Below are positions 1 through 10,779 of a stretch of 64,000 bases of DNA, one piece after another. The notes beneath the pieces are model-generated. The model saw only the letters and a program-made list of their open reading frames with translations. It did no database searches and had not been told where the DNA came from. The stretch is from Vesta saturnalis (taxonomy: Eukaryota; Arthropoda; Insecta; Coleoptera; Lampyridae): NCBI GenBank assembly GCA_036346205.1, contig JARFJB010002472.1, forward strand, positions 7,371,501 to 7,435,500, given 5' to 3'. Each line of letters begins with the position of its first letter. The first letter of the stretch is position 1. The position numbers were made by a program, and so were the translations under genes.

Positions 1-389
1 GAAAGAGACGTTTCTCCTTATGGGTGAAATATTCTCCAGTATGTCATTTTGAAGGGCCAGCTTGAACTTCCACTTCCATATCGAAGAATTAAAGAAATTT
101 CTGCAAAATTAAGTTCAATAACAGAATTACAAAAAATACCCATCACTACTTACAAGGCGCTTGCACTAAATTCTGAAAAGAAGGATTTTAAATAAATGGA
201 CTTGGTTTAATTGGAAAATTAACGTAGTGCAAACGAACAATAATATGAAAATATAAAGAGGTTATGTGTTCCTAAATGGCATTTTACGTTTGACAACATT
301 GCCATGAAAGAAAAGGATAACGTTATTTGTAGATGACTAAGGTTAGTAAAAGAGACATAAGAGCCCGTACTGCACTTGGAGGTTTGGAT

Positions 390-1287
390 AGACTATAGTC
401 AAAAATTCTGTAGTATGCCGTGCTGTGTGCGCACTTGCATTGCCATGATGCAGAATGATTCGCTTATATTGTTTTTTCTAACTTCACCGATCACCTGGGG
501 GAGACAAATTGAAGTATACCAATCAGCAGTAACTGTTTTTCGATCCTCCAATGGAACAGTTGCAACATGACCGGTTTTTCTGAAAACACAAGCAATCGTT
601 TTCTTTGCAACGCTTCGCGAGCGCACCACTTTTGTTGGTTTAGGTTCATTTTGGAACACACATACAGATGATTGCTGTTTAGTTTCAGGCTCATATGAAT
701 ATATTCATGTTTCGTCACCTGTTACAAATGTGATATAGGTACAGACTTCGAACCAATTTTTTCGCATTTCCTTGCACCACTCATGACACGTGCTTTTTTT
801 GAACTTCTGTCAGATTGTGAGGAATCCAACGACTACAAAGCTTCCTGACATTTAAATGTTGTTTCAAAATGGTATGTATTTGTTTCGCCGCAATGTCGAA
901 GGATGCCTGTATCTCACTGTATGTTGCATGTCGATCTGATAAAATCATTTCACGCGCAGCATCAATATTCTTTGCGACAACAGAAGTGCAAGGTCAACCC
1001 TCGCGAAAATCGTCATAAAAAGTAGATCTTCCACGTTTGCAATCTGCAAACCATTTGTAGACCATGGTTTTGGACTGCGCTTGATCGCCAAACAACAACT
1101 TTAGTTTTTCCACACATTGCTGTGGCGTTAAACTGTATCCTAAGCATCGAAAATATATCGAAATTTCACAATTACTAAATTGATCTTTCGGTAACTGTAA
1201 CATTAAAATTCTACTAAAGTGAATAGTATGTTTACAATAAAGATCAACGCAGTTAGGAACTGAAATGTCAAAGTTTACGATGGCCAA
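390..1287 (-). pseudogene. mariner-family transposase, broken
   Basis: Minus-strand remnant of a mariner transposase. The N-terminal part (994-1287) holds the helix-turn-helix region with the mariner-like run SKTMVYKWFADCKRGRS and an acidic FYDDFREG end. Further down the same strand come a PHNLTEVQKKAR-like stretch, the first catalytic motif TGDET and then VWVFQNEPKP. The reading frame changes repeatedly. The Trp codon after GDET is TGA (705-707). The second catalytic motif, normally HHDNAS, reads HHGNAS (codon 442-444), so its Asp is lost. The end of the protein, including the third acidic residue, cannot be found. The first 45 or so codons (1150-1287) overlap a sequence repeated at 2010-2145 and are probably not transposase. 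Confidence 0.85.
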
Positions 1288-1351
1288 TGTAGAACCTTAG
1301 CATTTCGTTAATATGCGTATCAACAACATTTGATAATACTTGACAATAGGA

Positions 1352-1604
1352 TGTTAGAATAATACTACGGCATAGCGAAACGAATAGCTAAGTAACTTGG
1401 GCAGTTGGAATATTTAAACAAAGGTCTTTTAAAACGTTTACATTGTTGTTGAGAGTGACTATTGAGCCAGTTAATGTCATTTAATATCCGATCAGGATAT
1501 TTAACAGAGTACTTGTCTGAAACCGAGTATCGTTGAATTCACGGTTGATTATTTTAGCATTTTGTTAACAGATCACCTGCTTTTCGAATTCGTTGTTTTA
1601 TTTC
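1352..1604 (+). repeat. Probable 5' LTR of the decayed Gypsy element
   Basis: Matches 4217-4483 at its start (TGTTAGAATAATACTAC) and over its last 140 bases, with many small indels. Confidence 0.55.
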
Positions 1605-2362
1605 GTTTCTAGATGGCATGTAAAAGTCACTCACGGATCCCAAATCAACGGTGTGAAGTTCTTCCTTACTCGTCGTTTGGAATGGAATACGAGAACCTTT
1701 GAATTTAATCGTTTATTCCAGAACTAAAAGCAAATTTTAACAGTAAAAAGGTTAAATGATAAACAGATATCGAATAAGCACAAATTAGAGGATAATGGTT
1801 TACTATGCCATGTAAAAGTGCCATGATGTAAGTAAGGGTCATTTTAAATCAGCTCTATTCTTCGTGACGTAATTAAAAGTATTAACTAATATTCTTCAAT
1901 AACAGTGTTCCTAATTTTAAGCTAGTCGTATGTTGTCATTAAATGAGCTCCTAAATTGTTGCATAATAAAATGACGGTTTATGACCTAATTGAGACGCTC
2001 GATAGCAATATCGATTTTACAAATTACTAAATTGACTTTCGGTAAGTATGTAATCGAATTATTTTTGTGTGAATAGTGCTGTTGTATGTTGTGCCTTAAA
2101 GATGACAAGCAGGAGGAACCTGACAACGGATTAGAAGTTTACGATGGCCGAATGCTACGATATTTTATCGTTAATGGAGCGTGCATCAACAACAATTTGA
2201 TAATACTTACAATAGGACAGATTTATTGTATACAGGCGTAAACAAACGGAGACCGCAAAGCGGAAGTAACTTGGGGCAGTCGGGAAATTATTAAAACAAA
2301 AAGGGCTTTTAAAAACGTTTTAATTGTTGTTGAGAGTGACTATTGAGCCCGTTTTATATAAA

Positions 2363-2920
2363 AATGTCCGCGGACGAGGGACGTAATTTACAGGTTACTG
2401 CCGATGGACTGCCCAGTATTAGTGATTCGGTGCAAACGCCTAGTGAAAGCAGTTTACTAGGATCTACCCTGCTTAATATGGAGGCCACGCGCAGACTTTG
2501 GTTTCTGAGATGGCTATGTTAAAGTCCACCTCCAGGAATCCACCAGAACCACCGGTTGTAGGAAGTGTACCTTCCTTACCTGTAACCGTTTGTACTGAGG
2601 TACGAGAACCTTTGAATTTCAACTTCGTTTGATTGACCCAAATAAAAGCAATTATCCAGCTAAAGAATGGTTAAATGAAGTAAACAGAATACGAATAAGA
2701 ATCAAATACAGGGTGGATGATGGTTTAGCTATGCCATAGTAAAAGCGGGACCAGGGCTTCGTGGTGAGGGGCGTCGATTTTAACATGCGTGAGCTCCCTT
2801 ATCTCGTACGTGGGACTCGTTTCAAGAAGACTTTCTAACTGAATTTCCCGATCATGAATCATGGGCAAGTAAATTTAGAAAGGCCTATGAAGTAAATTCT
2901 TCTCAGTTTGAAACTTTCTT
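2363..2920 (+). pseudogene. Gypsy-like gag remnant
   Basis: A frame opening MSADEGRNLQVTADGLPSIS at 2363 runs about 50 codons. After frame changes come NYPAKEWLNEVNRIRI-like, RTWDSFQEDFLTEFPD and SWASKFRKAYEVN-like stretches, typical of insect Gypsy-type capsid proteins. Several stops and shifts interrupt it. No zinc knuckle or intact protease is seen. The NYPAKEWLNEVN region has a decayed second copy at 1690-1830. Confidence 0.6.
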
Positions 2921-3099
2921 GTAGTATCTGATTTCACAGTTCCTAAAGTTGATGCTCTCGTAGGCTGAGATGTTATTAGTTGGCTAGGATTAGAAATTCA
3001 AGCGATGATATGCTCATTAAATAAAATTGAAGTGTCAGGATTAGACGAGCGACAAAACCCTGTTTTAAGCAATATTTTGGAACAAGCGAGAAAAGCAGC

Positions 3100-3373
3100 A
3101 TCTTCGCTTTTCGACCCCCGTCGATTGGCATATGTTGAACTGATCTAGGTCAAAAAGATAGTGGAGGATTTATTAAAAGAAGGAATTATAGGTGAAAGCA
3201 CGTCACCGTATGCAAGCTCAAATGTACTGGTGCAGAAAAAGAATGGATATCACAGATTATGTTGTGATTTTGGGGCAATTAAGCAGTTAAAGACAGATTT
3301 CCTCTTCCCTGTTCCTAATCTACATGATCAACTGGACGCTTTGGGAAAAGTATTTCAGAAGATTGAACCTTAA
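3100..3373 (+). pseudogene. Gypsy-like reverse transcriptase, N-terminal fragment
   Basis: The 70-codon frame from 3161 has the order LLKEGIIGESTSPYASSNVL, VQKKNGYHRLCCDFGAIKQL and FPVPNLHDQLDAL, which is the start of Ty3/Gypsy reverse transcriptase. The upstream part (SSLFDPRRLAYVEL) is in the same frame behind a TAG. The frame runs into the minisatellite at 3366, so the catalytic YxDD part is missing. Confidence 0.8.
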
Positions 3374-3990
3374 ATGGTTGAATATTTTCAGAACTGATCA
3401 TTAAATGTGTAAATAATTTTAAAATTCAACCTTAAATGGTTGAGTATTTTCAAAATTGAACCTTAAATGGTTAAACATTTTAAAATTGAACCTTAAATGG
3501 TCGAGTATTTTCAGAATTGATCATTAACTGGGTAAATATTTTTAAACTCCAACCTTAAAAGATTGAGTATTTTTAAAATTGAACCTTGAATGGTAGAATA
3601 TTTTTAAAATTGAACCTTACACGGTTGAGTATTTTCAAAATTGAACCTTAAATGGTTAAATATTTTAAAATTGAACCATAATGGTAGAATATTTTTAAAA
3701 TTTAACCTTAAATGGTTGAGTATTTTCAAAATTGAACCTTAAATGGTTAAATATTTAAAAAATTGAATGGTTGGGTATTTTCAAAAATGAACCTTAAATG
3801 GTTAAATATTTTTAAAATTCAAGCTTACATGGTTAAGTATTTTCGAAATTAAACCTTAAATGGTTAATTATTTTCAAAATTGAACCTTGAATGGTTGAGT
3901 ATTCTTAAAGTCGAACCTTAAATGGTTAATCACTTTCAAAACTTGAACCTTAATTGGTTGAATACTTCAATGTTGAACCTTAGATGGTTG
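3366..3990 (+). repeat. Minisatellite, about 33-bp unit
   Basis: About 18-19 imperfect head-to-tail copies of a unit close to TTGAACCTTAAATGGTTGA followed by an A/T stretch such as GTATTTTCAAAA. Copies vary by substitutions and 1-3 base indels. There are no unique spacers. The array begins inside the reverse transcriptase remnant. Confidence 0.93.
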
Positions 3991-4216
3991 ATTAGATTAG
4001 ATGGTTGCTAGTATCCCGCTATGTTCTGTTCTGAAAATTATTTTGGCTTTGTATTTTTTCTCTTGGAAAAAGTCCATTTATTATTATTATTTTTAAACTT
4101 AGATATTAAGTGAACCATTATTTTTAAGTTTTAGACTTAAATAGTCAATAAAAAAAATTTTTAATGTGTTTTGACAGCTTTCCTTGAGCGTGGGCGCGCA
4201 TTTTGCAGGATGGCCG

Positions 4217-4483
4217 TGTTAGAATAATACTACTTTTTATAGGCTAAAATAGAGTACCTAAGAAGTTTTCTTTTAATAATATTACGTGTATCGGTGATGT
4301 CACCGACGGCGAGTACGGAAAGAGGTATTTAACCAGTTAATGTCTTTAGTTTATAAACAGCCAAATCGATTAGGATGTAAAAAGAGAGTAAGTCTTGAAA
4401 CCAACTCGTTTAATCACGGTTGATTATTATCATTTCAGTTAATAAAAGTGGTGTTTTTTTGTCAAAATTCGTTGTTTTATTTC
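4217..4483 (+). repeat. Probable 3' LTR of the decayed Gypsy element
   Basis: Pairs with 1352-1604. A (TA)n tract starts a few bases after its end. Confidence 0.55.
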
Positions 4484-4490
4484 AACGTCG

Positions 4491-4491
<1 letters not shown>

Positions 4492-4550
<59 letters not shown>
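4492..4550. repeat. (TA)n microsatellite
   Basis: Uninterrupted alternating TA of nearly 60 bp. Confidence 0.97.
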
Positions 4551-4554
<4 letters not shown>

Positions 4555-4734
4555 ATTTTTGAACCACCAATTTTTTTATCAAATTTTGTAGACTTTAATT
4601 CTGAAAATGCCAGCACTAACAGTTTTTTTATAAGGCCAGATATCAATTTTTTAAACAATTTTTAGTGCGTAACGATTATATTGAGTACTCTTAGAAGTAA
4701 TGTATTCAGTAGTGATTAGGTGCCGGTTCTGGAT

Positions 4735-5012
4735 CACTTCAAGGTCACTCGCTCTCTGGTGTTGAGAAATGTTAGCTTTTGGATCTCTTCAAGGTCAAAC
4801 TTTTGGCGGACAATTTAAATATTTGGAGCTGGCTAAAAATATAAATTGCAATGTCATCATCATCATCGTATTACAAGGTCACTCTGCGGTCAAACGTTTT
4901 GGCGGGAAATTTGTATGTCAAGGTCAAAAGCTAAAAATAGAAATTGCAATGTCATCATCATATTACAATTCTTAGAAGTCTAAAAATAGTGGTCAAGGTC
5001 AAAGATTATTGA
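4735..5012 (+). repeat. Diverged tandem repeat carrying CAAGGTCA sites
   Basis: Two to three diverged copies of a unit of roughly 85-125 bp that includes AAGGTCAAAC/TTTTGGCGG and AAATTGCAATGTCATCATCAT. The octamer CAAGGTCA occurs at about 4739, 4790, 4875, 4919 and 4994, and an inverted TGACCT near 5010. The octamer resembles the monomer site of FTZ-F1/ERR-type nuclear receptors; function here is not shown. Confidence 0.6.
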
Positions 5013-5036
5013 CCTGTAGGGGTATCGTATGACAGT

Positions 5037-5738
5037 TCATTGAAAGAAGACATTTTTTTCTAGGGTAGCGGTTTTGAAGGATGTGGAAGACTCTCGATCT
5101 CTTCGATGTGTAAGAAAACTTAATGTTTCTCGAAGACAGTGAAAAGTTCGGGCTATCGTTTTGTCAGTAGGAGTACGACGATTTGGAAAATCATTTTTGT
5201 ACTCTGCTGCTGCTGCATAACAATTATCGTTAAACAAGCCGTACAGGAATACCATATCACTGTATTCCTCATTTGAAGATTGACAAGGCATGATTTAATT
5301 GTAATTAAATTAATTCTAATTTTTACAAAGCAGATAAGTTGTATTTACATTCAAATAATGTTTGATACAAATGACATGAAACGTCAAATAAAACACATTT
5401 TCTGTTCATTATGGTAATACTTGCTAGACAAAATTGCTCTTACGACTTTTACAGTGTGGAATCTCATTTTGAACAACTGTAACCATTTTTGTTTGTTACC
5501 TCGTTATTTTATGTGCATTTTTGTGCCATCTTGTGTTCTTGTTAATGAAAATCGTTATCAAAAGTTTTGTTTTATGATAATTTTAAGACAAACAGCTGTT
5601 AAAAGAGTATCCTCTTTATTTACTTTTACATTTTTCTTCAACCGCCCATATCTCCTTAGGCATAATCCTTTTTGCTTAAAATTGTTCAACGAATACGTAC
5701 CTAAACGAATTGTTCGTAGTTTCCCCGCATACACCCTG
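5037..5738 (-). mobile_element. 5' end of an IS630-Tc1-mariner type element (DUF4817-like)
   Basis: The minus-strand frame 5291-5037 reads MPCQSSNEEYSDMVFLYGLF, then NDFPNRRTPTDKTIARTFHC and LRETLSF. This is the DNA-binding start (DUF4817-like helix-turn-helix) of a transposase family also present at 30.0-31.1 and 38.6-39.5 kb. The catalytic part is absent. About 450 bp upstream, ACACCCTG followed by TA (5731-5740) looks like the outer end of a terminal repeat with its TA target, as in the other two elements. The left end is not found, so the copy is truncated. Confidence 0.65.
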
Positions 5739-5739
5739 T

Positions 5740-7310
5740 ATAACGGTGAACTCCTGAGTTTTCATCGTTCCAGAAGTGATTTTACTGCTGCTTGCATTAT
5801 AATTAGATAACGACTTTACTTGCTCGCAATTGTACTGTTTAAGGAATGATTCTAATTAAAGCATGCGTAATTTACATATGGTGGGGTTGTAGTACTACTA
5901 TTAAAAACAATATGTCATGTTTGTTGTTTGCCCAGTTGCATGTAAACTACTTATGAACATGTCCTTCATGTTTAGCAACGTTTTAAATTCATCAACTCGG
6001 GTTTATTAGAATACTATTTCCAGCCATGGAGGCCGCGACAATTGGCGCAAGCCCGACAACAATCTGTATACCTATACATTACAAGTTAGCATTAGAGCCC
6101 CCTTATTCAAATTTCGCGCCGAGTAGATTTTTGGCTCTGACCTTAGCTACCCCATGGTCAAACCCGAGGTCAGCCACGTGACATCACAGAAACAAAATGG
6201 CGGCGAAAGGTGCCCCATTTCTACTTTTTTGCTTTACCAAATTTGTATAATCAACAGTATTGCACAAATGTTACACATATAATTAAAATTAGTAAAATTA
6301 AATGTATACATTGTTTTAAATGCATTTAACCGTTGAGTGAAGAATTGGGGAAGAGATGCAACTTCAGTAGAACGAAATGTGGCCACCAATGGTTCCGACG
6401 TATATACGGCGTTGTCTCGATGTGTTTGTGCAATTATACGGCAGCGCGCTGGCCGATTTTCTTTCTCAACATACTCAGTATCTCATTTCATTCGCAGAAG
6501 TCCCTGTATCAGTGGTGTATATTTTTTACCGTCAACGCTTTGCTCTTTCGCAAACGTCCTTTATACACATAGGTATTATAACATTTAATAGCGGATAGAA
6601 TTCCTTAAAAAACTTCATAAGAATTTTTTTTTAAATACGTAACGGTTGTGTTTGCGTTTGCTAAATGCAATTACAGAAATCATACGCCATTAATAATTAT
6701 ACTACAAATTATAAATTAACACAATTAGTATATCAGATAGGTGTTGTTTGACAAAAACATTATGTTTTGAGTGGAGGTATTTAGCATAAATACGTATATT
6801 TTCGAAATAAGGATGTAAATACTCAAGACAATAATCTAATGCAAAAACAGCCCAGCGGAAGCAAATCATTTACTCTAATTACGACATATTAACCTTACCA
6901 TATAGTGAATTACGGTATTGAACTAAATCAATGTATATACGGGATATGATAAGATAGGGAAGGTATGCATACTGCAGTGTCGCCCTGGGTGCTGCTGTTA
7001 ACTTTTTAGAAAGGCGTTGTTTATATTTGTAAATTGAATCTTCCACTTACATTTTTTATTGTTCGAAGGAATTATGGTAAAGGCAAATTTGGAAACAAAA
7101 ACTTAGTATTATGGTAAATCTAAGACTTCAAAAATTGAAACAAATAAACCTTCCTGTCGCGGTTTGGCGATTTCCAGATTATTATTTGCACATTATCCTA
7201 ACACCAAGTATTCTGACTATGTTTATTATGCTTATCGTTGTCCCATTGGAAGAGTTTTGTAGTTCAAGTTTATCCAAATAAAGTCGAACGTTTAAAAACT
7301 AAATGTCACA
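5740..7310. other. No gene recognised
   Basis: AT-rich sequence without a convincing coding region. A more GC-rich patch at 6100-6215 contains CACGTGAC and AAAATGGCGGC, motifs seen in housekeeping promoters, but no gene follows. The 25 bases at 6331-6355 recur inverted near 15081-15106. Confidence 0.5.
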
Positions 7311-7439
7311 GATAGAGCACGTAATAGGTCCTAAGGGGGAAAATACTACCCCAGCATTCGCCTAAAATAGCCGCACATGGTGTGCGTATACGCAGTGACC
7401 ATGACGCTATATTTATGAGGAAAACCCCCTGAAAAAACC

Positions 7440-7525
7440 TCATACAGGGTAGACGGTAACGGGAATCGAACCCATTATCTACCGAATGCTAAGCAGATCG
7501 TGTTACCACAACTCTACTCTAGCTC
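7440..7525 (-). repeat. tRNA-derived SINE head or tRNA pseudogene
   Basis: The minus strand reads an A-box-like AGCTAGAGTAGAGTTGTGG and, 40 bases later, a B box GGGTTCGATTCCCG. Spacing fits a tRNA-derived RNA polymerase III promoter. The anticodon region (CTGCTTAGCATTCGG) does not pair well, and downstream sequence to about 7313 on this strand continues as a body, so a SINE or pseudogene is more likely than a working tRNA. Confidence 0.6.
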
Positions 7526-8214
7526 AGTTATTGTAGGTAATAGGTAAAAAGAACTATGAAAGAATGTGAATTTTCTAGGCGGTTTGACAATGACATTAGG
7601 GGCTTTTAATTGTCGAAAAATAATCATTTTGATTAATAATCAAAGTATGTACTCATATGATGGAAGCATAGTGGTTAAATAAATAACCCGCTAAGTAAAC
7701 CCCGTCTCTGAAGTGTCTTTTCAATTATCCTGTAGTGTTATTTTGGTTTCTGCGCGGTTATTAAAGTTAATTTAGAATTGTCACTATCACTTCATTGGTA
7801 TTGTTTGTTATTCATAATTCCATAAGTTCGCGGTCTGGCACTTCAATATGGACTTCTAATACTTCGCTAGGCTCATTTTCACAATTCCCGGTTTCTACAC
7901 CATTTGAAGGCGAATGTTCACATATTACGGTGAATAGAAATCCGAAATTGGCGCACTGTGGGGGTAAGGTTATAAACCTCCTAACAACAGAAAAAAAGCT
8001 TTCCAGTGGATCCTGATTTAAGAATCTTGTTGATAGATAGGTATCTTATTTCTTTACATAATTCCATAGCAACATAATTGACTTCATTGTCCATATGAAC
8101 CCATAAATATTATTTCCTCGCTTACTTCCTTAAAACACCTCTATGGTACCAAAATATTGTAAACCATTTTCCAAGGTCTCTGTTGTTTTATCGTCTATTA
8201 GGATTTGGATCTCG

Positions 8215-8850
8215 AGGAATTCTACTATTTAATACATTGAAAAGATTATTGACGTTCTGTATAAAATCTGCTGTGTGTAAGGTTGTAGGGCTACTGAAAT
8301 GTTTAGTTGCTGATGCGACCTTAATTGCTGCACACATAGAATGGGAAAATAGTTTTTAATGTTTTGGAATACTGTTGAGTACAGCTAAATTTCCTTGCTG
8401 CACGATTCTGGCTGATGTTGTCATTGTTGAAAAAAGCAGTTCTTAAGCGTTTTTTATTTTATGTGATTATTGCCATTGGATTCCCTCGGCCATAAAATGG
8501 TCCACGGTGTAACTTTTCCGCGACTAACATTGTTTTCATAAAATTGACCAACACGCGAACGCAAAACTTCTTTAGATGCCATTTTTGACACGTAATTCTT
8601 GCCCAATTGTTTTCTATCTTGACATGTCAAAAGTTCTCCGCTTACTAGATTATATTAACAGAAAATTAGAACGCCTACTAATTTTGATATAATCGGATCT
8701 TTAGTTATAACCCGTTAGAATTTGGAACTCGAAGGGTTCTACTATTTAATACATCGAAAATATTATTGGTGTTCTGTATAAAATCTGTAATGTGTAAGGT
8801 TGCAGGACTACCAAAATGTTTAGTTGCTGTTGCGGCCTTAATTGCTGCAG
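8215..8850 (+). repeat. Direct repeat inside the palindrome arm
   Basis: The stretches near 8215-8345 and 8720-8850 are diverged copies, both with TCTACTATTTAATACAT and AAAATGTTTAGTTGCTG-like blocks, about 500 bp apart. The mirrored pair lies near 11730-11860 and 12240-12370. Confidence 0.75.
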
Positions 8851-9299
8851 GTGCAGACACTCTCATTTTCTAAAATGTTCTAACTGATACCGATTTTTGA
8901 TCAACTTCGTATGTCTTCACTACGTCGCTCCACGCCACGGGTTTGTTATTTATTAAAATTTGAAAACTAAGTGTTCATACGTTTTAATATTTGTCTAAAG
9001 AAGAAACGGCTTCGGTTTGCACAGTAAACTTGGACGGCAGAATTTTTTCTAAAAATAAATTTGGTTTAAAACTTACTAGCGCAAGACTGATATCTACCAA
9101 TAGCGCCTTAGAAAAACGTTTTGTGTCATGGCATTTACGGATTGCACATTTTTTTTCGCGTTTTTCCATTCGATAACTTATAGCCATGGCACCTGAACTA
9201 AAATCGTAATAATTCCGGTACGTTGTATGCTCTCAATTTTTTTTTATTTGCTAAATATACCTCTACTTCTAAGCTAGTGCCCATATTTTAAAATAGGCT

Positions 9300-9868
9300 T
9301 TTTGTACAGATCTAAGCAGTACTTTACCTCTCGACAACTCCTTCTGCTGTATAAGGCCTAAATTCGGCCTCATCTGGAATATAATTCTCACCTTTGGGTT
9401 AGTGGTCCCCAATACGCTCTCGATATCGTTGATCGTATTCAAAAGAGAGCGATTAGGCTTATAAATGACCCGTCCTTAACTTCTCACATACAGTCCCTTG
9501 AGCTTGTATTATCGTTATTACAACGGCTATTGTGCTGGTGAATTACATTCTTTGATACCATCTCCGGCATTCTTTGCGAGAAACACTCGGTTCGCTCATT
9601 CACATCATCAGTATGCAGTACAAATCTCCACTTGTCGTACCAAACGGGCGCAATCCACATTTTTCTACACGGCTTCTAAACTTTGGAATGATCTTCCTAG
9701 TTCCTGTTTTCCTCTCACTTATGATATGAGAAAATTTAAGGTAGCTGTTCATAGGCATCTATTGGCAATTCATTATCCCTCTATCCATCCTCCTAAGTGT
9801 TCTGAGTGCTTTAGCACGATAGGCCTTATTTAGCCTGTTCAGGTCCACAATCATAAAAAAAAAAAAAT
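9300..9868 (+). pseudogene. LINE reverse transcriptase, C-terminal fragment and 3' end
   Basis: A frame that begins around 9345 gives YKAQIRPHLEYNSHLW, then DIVDRIQKRAIRLINDPSLT and, after a shift, SLYYRYYNGYCAGELHSLIP, TRFAHSHHQYAVQI and FFYTASKLWNDLPSS before stopping at 9831. This is the C-terminal tail of a Jockey/CR1-type non-LTR retrotransposon. The sequence ends in an A-rich tract at 9856-9868. All of the endonuclease and catalytic reverse transcriptase is missing, so this is a 5'-truncated copy. It is repeated inverted at 10780-11300. Confidence 0.85.
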
Positions 9869-10031
9869 AGAGTGCACAGGCTAGCTTTTCCATTTGCTAA
9901 GATATTTATGCCCTAAATTCGATTTTCTTTTTATTTGAATTCGGTGGGTTATGTCCCTGGTTTCAAAAGTAAAATCTCCATACATTTAATGCTTTAATTA
10001 GAAGTAGCTATTGTTCCAATTTGATATAAAC

Positions 10032-10264
10032 ACCTTCATAAAAACTTGACAAAAGTGTTTTGTAAGTGTGGTTTCATATTAGTTGAGTTGATCGGCCTAT
10101 TTCCACAGTTTTTGCTTTTTGAGCGCGACGTTTCGGAAGCGGACTCGTCCTTCCGTAATCAGGCTTAGTCCTGAGAAGGACTGTTTTCACTTAAGTCGAA
10201 TTCATATGTTATATATACTTTTTCCCAAGCACCTGACTCTCTCAGATTCGAACTCGGTACCTTT
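10032..10264 (-). repeat. tRNA-derived SINE, copy 1 (truncated head)
   Basis: Minus-strand SINE with B box GTTCGAATCTGAG and the body block TCCGCTTCCGAAACGTCGCG. The A-box end is replaced by the central (TA)n tract. Confidence 0.85.
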
Positions 10265-10274
10265 CACTTACTAG

Positions 10275-10328
<54 letters not shown>

Positions 10329-10330
10329 TA
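10265..10330. repeat. (TA)n tract at the palindrome centre
   Basis: Alternating TA with a few interruptions, lying where the two arms meet. Confidence 0.95.
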
Positions 10331-10334
10331 TATT

Positions 10335-10612
10335 GGATTACTCAGTGGCTCAGCGGTAAAGGTGTCAGACTAGTAAGTGAAAGGTACCGAGTTCGAATCT
10401 GAGAGTAGTCAGGTGCTTGGGAAAAAAGTATATATAACATATGAATTCGACTTAAGTGCGAAAACAGTCCTTCTCAGGACTAAGCCTGATTACGGAAGGA
10501 GAGTCCGCTTCCGAAACGTCGCGCTCAAAAAGCAAAACTGTGAAATAGCCGATCAACTCAACTAATATGAAACCACACTTACAAAACACTTTTGTCAAGT
10601 TTTTATGAAGGT
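10335..10612 (+). repeat. tRNA-derived SINE, copy 2 (full length)
   Basis: Complete copy. The head begins GGATTACTCAGTGGCTCAGC (A box TGGCTCAGCGG), has B box GTTCGAATC about 45 bases on, and closes with GAGTAGTC, which can pair with the first bases as in a tRNA acceptor stem. The body has an inverted motif AGTCCTTCTCAGGACT and the block TCCGCTTCCGAAACGTCGCG. It ends about TTTTTATGAAGGT, which is also the boundary of copy 3. Confidence 0.88.
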
Positions 10613-10779
10613 GTTTATATCAAATTGGAACAATAGCTACTTCTAATTAAAGCATTAAATGTATGGAGATTTTACTTTTGAAACCAGGGACATAACCCAC
10701 CGAATTCAAATAAAAAGAAAATCGAATTTAGGGCATAAATATCTTAGCAAATGGAAAAGCTAGCCTGTGCACTCTATTT

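Larger units (their letters stand above)
1352..4483 (+). mobile_element. Decayed Gypsy-type LTR retrotransposon
   Basis: Two similar ends sit about 2.9 kb apart. Both begin with TGTTAGAATAATACTAC (1352 and 4217), share an AACCAGTTAATGTC-like stretch and a TCACGGTTGATTATT stretch, and end with CGTTGTTTTATTTC (near 1604 and 4483). I read these as diverged LTRs of about 255-270 bp. Between them are gag-like and reverse-transcriptase-like coding remnants on the plus strand and a minisatellite that replaces most of pol. No intact protein survives. The left LTR lies in a region that is itself partly duplicated downstream, so the exact structure is uncertain. Confidence 0.65.
7737..10264 (+). repeat. 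Left arm of a 5-kb palindrome
   Basis: From GTTATTTTGGTTTCTGCGCG at 7737 inward to the central (TA)n tract the sequence reappears as reverse complement in 10323-12840. The arms differ by scattered substitutions and small indels and by one larger change: about 50-60 bp at 9439-9515 (LINE coding) is replaced in the right arm by a short unrelated stretch. The arm holds a direct repeat (8215-8345 and 8720-8850), a LINE 3' end and a SINE. Confidence 0.93.

Noticed and set aside
3366..3990. CRISPR-like spaced repeats
   Set aside because: The array has no distinct spacers; units follow each other directly, as in a eukaryotic minisatellite.
5421..5810. 129-codon plus-strand open frame
   Set aside because: It lies across the probable terminal repeat of a truncated transposon and has no recognisable domain.
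6150..6215. Housekeeping promoter with CACGTG and AAAATGGCGGC motifs
   Set aside because: No gene or exon could be found downstream on either strand; motifs alone are too weak.
7440..7525. A functional tRNA gene
   Set aside because: A and B boxes are present, but the anticodon arm and acceptor stem do not pair properly and the sequence continues as a SINE-like body.
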